Assembly: GCA_945861315.1 (NCBI GenBank)
Contig: CAMAUB010000023.1
Span: forward strand, 1 to 12,663
Source: Chlamydia trachomatis
GTDB lineage: Bacteria > Chlamydiota > Chlamydiia > Chlamydiales > JAAKFR01
Length of the DNA stretch: 12,663 nucleotides
Direction of reading: 5' to 3'
The position numbers were made by a program, and so were the translations under genes. The notes under the pieces are model-generated. The model did no database searches, was not told the origin of the DNA, and saw only the letters and a program-made list of their open reading frames with translations. Each line of letters begins with the position of its first letter. Within the stretch, counting starts at the first letter, position 1. Positions 8,101-12,663 of this stretch are shown here, in pieces.

Positions 8101-8619
8101 ACATCCATATTGATCCATTGGATGAGATTCAAAAGATCTAGTCTCTGCGCCGATGAGCGGGTGCATCACAAGCGCTTTTTTTGCAAATTGCAACTTCTTA
8201 AGTTTGTCGGCACTCTTCCCCTCAGTTTCAAGCTTATAAATCTCGCCCTCCAACTGAGTAAAAACATAGTCCGGGTTGGATTCTAAAATAGGATTTCCAG
8301 CACTATCTAACAATGGATTGTCATTCACATCCCTTGCTAAGCGAGTGGAAGAGAAGTGAGGGAGATTCATAGCCAAGTGACAAGTCGTACAGCGATCAAT
8401 AATCTCTGGTCCATTCTCTTTATTTAAAAGCATGATTTGCTTGATTCCCATTTCAAAAGGAGCTGGCTTCTCTTTAGTAATAGTTGAGCGAAATTTCTCA
8501 AGATTTTGGTAGGCATATTGATAGGTTTTATACTCAGGAAACATCTCTTTATAGATGAAGACGCCAACTCCAAAAACGACAAGTAGAGCGAAAAAAATCA
8601 GTGCTACCTGATACTTCAT
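5140..8619 (-). CDS. Heptahaem membrane-anchored cytochrome c, electron-transfer subunit of the Rieske/cytb complex
   Basis: 1159 residues with an N-terminal membrane anchor (about 4-23) and seven CXXCH haem-binding sites at about 77, 173, 250, 439, 555, 743 and 907. The first three form an N-terminal multihaem part. Residues about 255-430 are haem-free and probably helical. Four monohaem-type domains follow; axial methionines are likely at M484 (TMPNF), M795 (MPPWG) and M960 (MTPWG). The domains at 743 and 907 look like a duplicated class I cytochrome c unit. The C-terminal 200 residues lack haem sites. It sits where cytochrome c1 would be, immediately after cytochrome b: its ATG directly follows the TAG of that gene, with GAGG as SD. 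Expected role: carry electrons from the Rieske protein across the periplasm to the cbb3 oxidase. The last 12 residues seem to come from the inserted rhuM segment; the original end is visible at 3670-3740. Confidence 0.9.
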   Translation of the reverse strand: MKYQVALIFFALLVVFGVGVFIYKEMFPEYKTYQYAYQNLEKFRSTITKEKPAPFEMGIKQIMLLNKENGPEIIDRCTTCHLAMNLPHFSSTRLARDVNDNPLLDSAGNPILESNPDYVFTQLEGEIYKLETEGKSADKLKKLQFAKKALVMHPLIGAETRSFESHPMDQYGCTSCHSGNGRAVVADRAHGPLYDNEYEVWDHKLKKPQFLEVDPNNDPQFARLYNNKPSHELVFQTHPLLVGTLIEAKCAQCHQTSASAMEQTLVCINDFELDKSVQIALLKQTLANDYSALESLKHLHGLIQKEGREKTLEWLNQELSNSENSPEQIDAFEGQYTFVKDHEEVEFALYVEAERLLGSEEAAENFFLGKEYSVGGGLIGDKKQALAKIESAVELFDRCKEPLFVAGQDKEVVKRMRSNLDALLSSYQRGKELYISQACYACHRIAGFSRSSVGPELTTAGLNYPWYIKESIVWPQADLSSSTMPNFHLDHEELSDLMAFLMSQTGDRKAISEVDHQISLAAWDMGAKMPWEKPIAPTQIKNLNAGMITYATEGCASCHKLKGFESKMQLHDSEWFVRTFPDGVPGSKIAMTITAEKEAIDQLITDGGENRILEEIEALQPGLIAGFYSNFQFAKRALHDEADQKRLHKVLMAYIQEYGLGRDIAPPLNWSGVYRDEGWLLGHFQNPPGYTAKSIMPVMPFDSTKFYMLDEMLYLLGKKNQQRFEQIWKKEGFKPAVAYEALCAACHGPNRQGNGRVAEWIYPIPKNLRDPVFLGNLTKERAIDSITHGVMGTPMPPWGEAVEGQSAVLTKTQITQLVDWLYQGLPPNLRAHKEEEKWSYTPQDVINEMKKEGDILQPAPQVIEVADYFESRPNPIFGPDKELFYIQHHYATSKNLEEARTYYDVNCSVCHGKEGSGTGMRSTSMIEAKPRMFTNLPWIRTRDDLRLLRSIKYGVQGTAMTPWGDQTTAALRMQLVLYIRQMTRTILLRDDLEKAVYEVFDKQVIALNLARIPNYEKLEALKIAYENEILEGKIPVSKAPLDETKEIDTHYLKQIDLVEKLKAVYFNLGTKIIAADIPGAIVESYIAFIKTRQGEPKALLTYLDQMVAETASQEQIKEQRPYINLRTTILTELLYAKKLEDILLQAQNENFGQRESSRD
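5183..5219. repeat. 37-bp direct repeat, copy inside the 3' end of the heptahaem cytochrome gene
   Basis: Perfect match to 3704-3740 including the run of seven T. It codes for YAKKLEDILLQ plus the first base pair positions of the next Ala codon in the cytochrome frame. Beyond the repeat, the Ala codon differs synonymously (GCT here, GCC in the other copy) and Gln is shared; similarity then ends. This implies that the two copies are homologous coding sequence. Confidence 0.9.
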
Positions 8620-9948
8620 CTAATGCCTCGCAAAGTTATCGGTCCACGGCCAAATCCATCCCCAATTGGGTCCTCTAAAAAAGACCCCTATGATCACAAG
8701 CACTCCCTGAACAGTCATAAAAACAGTGTAGATAAAAATACCCAAATAGCGACTTTTATGAAACCATACTCCTGAGCCATAGGGATTTCGATCAAGATAA
8801 GGAACAAGAGCTAAACCGATAACGATCAACATAGGTATTGCAACACCACCCCAAAATGCATTGTAAGAGACCATTTCTTGCAATCCTAAAAAGTACCACG
8901 GTGCTTTTGCTGGATTAGTTGGTTTAGATGGATTGGCAATTTCCTCAAGAGGAGCATCGATAAATAAAGAAAGTAAAATGACGACAGCAGCTGATGCTAG
9001 AAAGACCATGAGTTCTGCACGCAGAAGATTGGGCCACGTGAATATATAGTTTTCAGGGCCACGATCAACCGTTGTATTTGAGCCGCGTACAAGTTCCATA
9101 AGTCCATAGGTGCGGCGCACTCCTGGAGCAAATGACTCTTTTGTATCTGAGCGTTGTACAACGCGATAAGGATCTGGGCGAAAGCGATCAGCAGGCCTTG
9201 CAAGCCCCCCATCTTTTCGAATGCGCCAAAAATGAACCCCGAGTAATGTGCCAAGCATCATGGGCAAAACCATGACGTGCAAAACATAGAAGCGAATAAG
9301 TGCATCTTGCCCAACTGTTGTTGAACCTAGCAGCAACAATTTATTGATATTGTACTGCATGCCTGGAATACCTGGAACGTAACCAGCAATCTCAGAGCCC
9401 ACAGTAATTGCCCAAAAAGCGAGCTGATCCCAAGGCAATAAATAACCTGTAAAAGACATGATGAGAGTGACTACCATCAGCATGACACCAATTGTCCAAT
9501 TGAATTTACGCGGTCCTTTATATGCGCCCATATAGAACACGCGGCTCATATGAAGAAAAACAAAGAGCACCATCAACTGGGCAGCCCACCTATGAGTGTT
9601 GCGCCACATCATTGCAAAAGGAGTTGTGTCTAACCAATCGACCAAGATCGTATAGGCACGATCAACAGCTGGGATATAGAAAAACATCAGAACAACACCT
9701 GTAATCACAAGCAGGAAAAATAGCGAAGCTGTAATGGTACCAAGGCCCAATGTTTGAAAAGGATCAATCGCTGATTTGTGACATTTAACCGGATGAAAAT
9801 GGAGGAAGAAGTTTTTAAAGACGATTTCAGAGCGATCAACATCGTTGTTAGGGTAGTTGTGCCGAAAAATTGAGCGCACAAAATCTGCTGGAAGAGATTC
9901 TAATGCGCTCCAAAAACTTTTTTTCTTTGTCCCTTTAAATTCTGTCAT
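8620..9948 (-). CDS. Cytochrome b of a Rieske/cytb (bc/b6f-like) complex, single-chain
   Basis: Membrane subunit that oxidises quinol and carries two b haems. I place the start at ATG 9948 (442 residues), because it overlaps the Rieske stop as ATGA; a GTG at 9966 would add six residues and overlap more. The b6-like N-terminal half is fused to a subunit IV-like C-terminal half. Haem ligands: H119 and H133 (13 residues between) and H224 and H239 (14 residues between). The 14-residue spacing is the b6-type pattern, as opposed to 13 in mitochondrial-type cytochrome b. The Qo-site PEWY motif is replaced by APWY (about 349-352, KAPWYFLGLQE), so the usual glutamate is missing. The N-terminus has about 45 extra polar residues before the FLHFHPV segment. 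It abuts the heptahaem gene without a gap. Confidence 0.95.
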   Translation of the reverse strand: MTEFKGTKKKSFWSALESLPADFVRSIFRHNYPNNDVDRSEIVFKNFFLHFHPVKCHKSAIDPFQTLGLGTITASLFFLLVITGVVLMFFYIPAVDRAYTILVDWLDTTPFAMMWRNTHRWAAQLMVLFVFLHMSRVFYMGAYKGPRKFNWTIGVMLMVVTLIMSFTGYLLPWDQLAFWAITVGSEIAGYVPGIPGMQYNINKLLLLGSTTVGQDALIRFYVLHVMVLPMMLGTLLGVHFWRIRKDGGLARPADRFRPDPYRVVQRSDTKESFAPGVRRTYGLMELVRGSNTTVDRGPENYIFTWPNLLRAELMVFLASAAVVILLSLFIDAPLEEIANPSKPTNPAKAPWYFLGLQEMVSYNAFWGGVAIPMLIVIGLALVPYLDRNPYGSGVWFHKSRYLGIFIYTVFMTVQGVLVIIGVFFRGPNWGWIWPWTDNFARH

Positions 9949-10445
9949 ACAGTTGGGGAGTACCACGCCTCATGTGGAAGTTGAATTTGACGACTTTTAT
10001 CAACAAGCAACTCGCCTGAAGCTCCTTTATAAATCTGAAAATAGACAAGTGGGGCTGGAGCTGGACCGCCCGTGTTGCCTCCATCTAGATCATAGGTTGA
10101 ACCATGACAGGGACATTTAAATCCCGTTTCTACAGCATTCACCGTGCATCCTAAATGAGTACAAATAGCTGTGACACAACGCACTCGTCCACGCATCACC
10201 TCAAGAAAAACTTTTTGAGCTGGAAGAAAAACCTTTCCTTCAGAAGCGAGCACATCAATTGGTCGTCCAATTGGGAAAATGCTTGGCGGGATTTTGAGCG
10301 CATTGGGATAGAGAAACCCTCCCATTGCAGCAGCCAAAATACCTCCAACACCCACAACAGCCCCCCATCCTGCCAATGCTAAAAAACGGCGGCGCGACAT
10401 CTTCTTATTGTTGATTATATTTAGACTATTGCGATATTTGGGCAC
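9945..10445 (-). CDS. Rieske [2Fe-2S] protein with Tat signal
   Basis: 166 residues. The Rieske boxes are CTHLGC (95-100) and CPCHGSTYD (111-119), giving ligands C95, H97, C111, H114 and the disulfide pair C100/C113. A twin-arginine motif SRRRFL (17-22) is followed by a hydrophobic stretch (about 23-45), typical for export of a folded iron-sulfur protein that stays anchored. Start: GTG at 10445 has a strong AGGAG five bases upstream, whereas the in-frame ATG at 10400 has none; the ATG at 10447 is out of frame. The protein accepts one electron from quinol at the cytochrome b Qo site and hands it to the cytochrome c subunit. It follows ccoS by 2 nt and overlaps cytochrome b by 4 nt. Confidence 0.95.
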   Translation of the reverse strand: MPKYRNSLNIINNKKMSRRRFLALAGWGAVVGVGGILAAAMGGFLYPNALKIPPSIFPIGRPIDVLASEGKVFLPAQKVFLEVMRGRVRCVTAICTHLGCTVNAVETGFKCPCHGSTYDLDGGNTGGPAPAPLVYFQIYKGASGELLVDKSRQIQLPHEAWYSPTV

Positions 10446-10447
10446 AT

Positions 10448-10585
10448 CTACTCCTCATCTCTAAAGATTTGATATTTTATCTCTTCAACGTCTTCAAACT
10501 GCCCTTTTTTCAACTGGTAGATAAAAACAATCAAAGCTGCAAGACCACCGATAAGCGAAAAAAAAATAAACCAAATGATTTCCAC
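10448..10585 (-). CDS. ccoS: cbb3-type cytochrome oxidase assembly protein CcoS
   Basis: A 45-residue protein I translated by hand. The GTG start at 10585 shares its base with the stop codon of the upstream gene (TAGTG), and AGGTGG lies eight bases upstream. The product has one membrane helix (about residues 4-24) followed by KKGQFEDVEE and an acidic end RDEE. This matches the CcoS pattern (helix, then GQFDDLE and an acidic tail); the family is needed for maturation of cbb3 oxidase, with proposed involvement in cofactor insertion. Its stop lies 2 nt before the Rieske start and supplies the Rieske SD. CcoS is normally beside ccoI/ccoG; here it is in the bc-complex block, several genes before ccoN, which ties the two complexes into one expression unit. 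Confidence 0.85.
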   Translation of the reverse strand: MEIIWFIFFSLIGGLAALIVFIYQLKKGQFEDVEEIKYQIFRDEE

Positions 10586-12423
10586 TATCCAATCCACCTA
10601 AATGAGTAATTCATCACGTCCATTGTGACAGCTTGTGTTGGACACTTTTCAGCACAAAGGCCACATCGAATACAAAGGTCCTCATCTTTTAACATTGCTG
10701 AGCCTAACTTGTCCAACTCTTCATTAGATAATTGACTTGAATCGACTCCATAATAGTTGTCGACAGCTTTACGCATATTCCCTTCGCCGAGGTCAAGATT
10801 CATTTGCGACAGATTAACTTGCTTCAAACAGTTTGTTGGACAAACATCGACACATCCATTGCACTTGATACATAAAGAGCCATCAAAAACGGGTGAAATA
10901 TGACATTGAAGACAGCGACTTGACTGATCAAGTACTTCTTGCGGAGTATAATTACGCTCTACCATCTTAAGAGAGTTTTTCCTCTCATGCACAGGCTCCA
11001 TTTGCGGCAAAGCCCATTGTGTGCGCAAATACGTTTTGTCTCGCATTGCAGGAATCGTTGTAAACTCTCCTACAAATTCTTGATAGGGGCGTGTTCCACG
11101 AAGATCAGCATCAATTGCCCTCGCAGAATTTTGTCCATGTCGAATTGCATTGATAAACAAAGCTGGACCAAAAGCTCCATCTCCTCCCGCATAAATTCCT
11201 TTGATCGATGTGCGCCCGCTATCGCGCTCCACTTGAATCAGCCCTCGCTCAACAACAAACTCCATTTTGCGCTCCCACCCATCAAATAAACTCATATCCA
11301 TTCCCTGGCCGATTGCCAATGCAATTGTATCGCATGGAACCACAAACTCACTCTCAGGAATATACTCAGGCGCAAAGCGCCCATCCGCATCAAGCAAATT
11401 GCTGATGCGCTGCACCTTCAATCCAATGATTTTCCCCTTTCCATCGCGCTCAATAGAAATAGGCCCTACTCGATTGATAATCTCAATTCCCTCTTCCATT
11501 CCATCTTCAATCTCAAACTCATCTGCCGTCTGTTCATCGCGCGCTTCTAAACAGACCATTGTCACCTTTTTTGCACCATTGCGCACAGAAGAACGGGCAA
11601 CATCAAATGCCACATTTCCCCCACCAACAACAACAATAGAGTGCCCAATTTTCCATCTCTCTTCGGCACATAGCATTCTTAAATACTCAACACCCCGAAT
11701 AATATCAGGAGCTTGAAAGTCTGCAATGGGCAGCTCCCTTGATTTCCAAAGCCCATTTCCAATGAAGATCGCATCATATTGCTGCTCAAGCTGCGTCAAG
11801 GTGACATCGCGCCCAACTTTCGTATCATAGTGAATCTTAGCCCCTAGATGTTCAATTGCATGACACTCATTGATCACCACTTCATTTTTCAAACGATAAT
11901 TCGGGACACCATAGGCGAGCAAACCCCCAGGCAAAGGCATCTGCTCAAAGACATCAACAGCGTAGCCAAGGCGCAAAAGATCGTGTGCACATGTCAAAGA
12001 AGCAACGCCTGCACCAACACAGGCAATGCTCAACCCATTTGGCTTCGGTTTTGTGCTCCCCCTTGCATAGCTAAACTCTAGGGATTTAATATGTGCCTCT
12101 TTATCAAGTCCAAACCACTCATCGAGATAGCGTTTTTGCGCCCGAATTGTCAGCGTTTTATCAACACGATCACGTCGACATGCAATCTCACATGGAGCGC
12201 CACAAATGACTCCACAAATCGAAGCAAAAGGATTGGGGCCACGCGCAATCTTATATCCTTCGAGCAAATTTCCCGAATGAATCGCAAGCATATAGCCCCG
12301 CCCATCGGTATTGACAGGACATCCATCGCGACAATCAATTTGCCTGATAAAATAGTCGAGATCGGGAATCACAACATCATACGTTTCTTTATGAATGCGC
12401 TTTAATTTTTCACTCATGAGCAT
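10585..12423 (-). CDS. GltD-like FAD/NAD(P)H-dependent oxidoreductase with C-terminal 2x[4Fe-4S] ferredoxin domain
   Basis: 612 residues from ATG 12423; a further ATG at 12417 and a TTG at 12441 are alternatives, and none has a strong SD. The order follows the glutamate synthase small-subunit family. An N-terminal cysteine-rich helical domain has CRDGCP (near 31-36) and CGVICGAPCEIAC (near 70-82). An FAD-binding fold has VGAGVASLT (near 136-144) and PGGLLAYGVPNYRL. An NAD(P)-binding fold has VVVGGGNVAFDVA (near 264-276), and the FAD-family GIYAGGD motif follows (near 409-415). The C-terminal extension has two CxxCxxCxxxCP clusters, C518-C528 and C584-C594. A cytoplasmic NAD(P)H:ferredoxin or quinone-linked function is possible. 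Glutamate synthesis is unlikely given the setting: it heads a respiratory operon and overlaps ccoS by one base. No large GltB subunit is present in the window. The third glycine of the FAD motif is Ser. Confidence 0.85.
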   Translation of the reverse strand: MLMSEKLKRIHKETYDVVIPDLDYFIRQIDCRDGCPVNTDGRGYMLAIHSGNLLEGYKIARGPNPFASICGVICGAPCEIACRRDRVDKTLTIRAQKRYLDEWFGLDKEAHIKSLEFSYARGSTKPKPNGLSIACVGAGVASLTCAHDLLRLGYAVDVFEQMPLPGGLLAYGVPNYRLKNEVVINECHAIEHLGAKIHYDTKVGRDVTLTQLEQQYDAIFIGNGLWKSRELPIADFQAPDIIRGVEYLRMLCAEERWKIGHSIVVVGGGNVAFDVARSSVRNGAKKVTMVCLEARDEQTADEFEIEDGMEEGIEIINRVGPISIERDGKGKIIGLKVQRISNLLDADGRFAPEYIPESEFVVPCDTIALAIGQGMDMSLFDGWERKMEFVVERGLIQVERDSGRTSIKGIYAGGDGAFGPALFINAIRHGQNSARAIDADLRGTRPYQEFVGEFTTIPAMRDKTYLRTQWALPQMEPVHERKNSLKMVERNYTPQEVLDQSSRCLQCHISPVFDGSLCIKCNGCVDVCPTNCLKQVNLSQMNLDLGEGNMRKAVDNYYGVDSSQLSNEELDKLGSAMLKDEDLCIRCGLCAEKCPTQAVTMDVMNYSFRWIG

Positions 12424-12454
12424 TGACACTATCACACTCAACGAAGTATTTCAA

Positions 12455-12481
12455 ATTTTATGAAAAAAACATGATGTGCAA
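12455..12481 (-). promoter_or_regulatory. Possible promoter of the respiratory operon
   Basis: On the minus strand TTGCAC (12481-12476) and TAAAAT (12460-12455) are separated by 15 bp, about 32 bp before the first ATG. The -35 match is poor and the spacer short, so this is a weak candidate. Confidence 0.22.
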
Positions 12482-12590
12482 GATACGCTTGATAAAAGAG
12501 ATTAGGTTAGGGCCCGTAAGGCAATAAAGATGTTTATTGCCTAAGGTGAGTGTAACTCTCCTTTTTTATCGTGCGTATCAAGCGTATCTA
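12481..12590. repeat. Imperfect ~110-bp palindromic element upstream of the operon
   Basis: The outer arms AGATACGCTTGAT (12481-12493) and ATCAAGCGTATCT (12578-12590) are exact complements. The centre holds a perfect 10-bp hairpin AGGCAATAAA-gatg-TTTATTGCCT. Between them complementarity is patchy. The layout (terminal inverted repeats, no coding capacity) resembles a miniature inverted-repeat element; it could also be a terminator or operator region. No target duplication was found. Confidence 0.5.
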
Positions 12591-12617
12591 GCCGCATTTC
12601 TCACACTTTCTCGGAAA
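12588..12617 (+). repeat. Dispersed repeat, copy 2 (left arm and loop only)
   Basis: CTAGCCGCATTTCTCACAC followed by TTTCTCGGAAAA matches the left arm and loop of the palindrome at 982-1013, apart from one missing base and two substitutions. The right arm is not present in the window. It abuts the 12481-12590 palindrome. The remaining bases to 12663 show no gene I can support. Confidence 0.7.
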
Positions 12618-12663
12618 ACTCGCACACTCTGGAACCTCACCTTGGCCATCAGGATAGTGAGGA

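Noticed and set aside
9946..9966. GTG at 9966 as the start of cytochrome b
   Set aside because: The ATG six codons later overlaps the Rieske stop as ATGA, the same coupling used at ccoN/ccoO, and is the better start.
10398..10400. ATG at 10400 as the start of the Rieske protein
   Set aside because: It would still keep the Tat motif but lacks an SD, while the GTG at 10445 has AGGAG at ideal distance.
10900..10914. CLQCH in the GltD-like protein, resembling a c-type haem site
   Set aside because: The protein has no export signal and the motif sits next to two ferredoxin-type cysteine clusters, so a haem site in the cytoplasm is very unlikely.
11267..11716. 149-codon plus-strand ORF opposite the GltD-like gene
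   Set aside because: It lies wholly antisense to a gene with clear FAD/NAD(P) motifs; its serine/proline/isoleucine-rich product has no recognisable motif.

Overview
The window reads almost entirely on the minus strand and carries respiratory-chain genes. In transcription order (high to low coordinates) they are: a GltD-like FAD/NAD(P)H oxidoreductase with ferredoxin-type clusters, a very small CcoS assembly protein, a Tat-type Rieske protein, a one-piece cytochrome b, a 1159-residue heptahaem cytochrome c, a RhuM-family gene, CcoN and an enlarged CcoO. After a palindromic gap comes the 5' part of cyoA (quinol oxidase subunit II), which runs off the left edge.

Spacing between the respiratory genes is extremely tight: stop/start overlaps (TAGTG, ATGA, ATGA), a 2-nt gap and a directly abutting TAG-ATG. 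This indicates one long operon from about 12.42 kb down to 1.06 kb. Together the products would oxidise quinol in a Rieske/cytochrome b complex, pass electrons through the multihaem cytochrome c and reduce O2 at a cbb3-type oxidase. No separate ccoP or cytochrome c1 is seen here, so the heptahaem protein may do both jobs. The GltD-like protein at the head may link NAD(P)H or ferredoxin to the system; that part is inference.

The one gene that does not fit is rhuM (3781-4899). It sits exactly where the operon is interrupted and is bracketed by a perfect 37-bp direct repeat (3704-3740 and 5183-5219). Reading the heptahaem frame across the ccoN-side copy gives a different C-terminus that stops 5 nt before the ccoN start. 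This is what an uninterrupted operon would look like, so a roughly 1.48-kb segment appears to have entered the 3' end of the cytochrome gene. The same junction holds two mutually exclusive hairpins, one of which hides the ccoN ribosome-binding site.

Non-coding stretches are short (all under 300 bp). They hold a dispersed repeat (CTAGC-CGCATTTCTCAC family) seen at both ends of the window and a roughly 110-bp imperfect palindrome upstream of the operon. No tRNA, rRNA or CRISPR array was seen.

Organism: moderately AT-rich, Gram-negative type, with both cbb3 and bo3-type oxidases, a Rieske/cytb complex with multihaem cytochrome c, and a RhuM gene. This would suit a member of the PVC group, possibly an environmental chlamydia (Simkania/Parachlamydia/Waddlia-like). 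The assignment is tentative because it rests on gene content and not on a marker gene.
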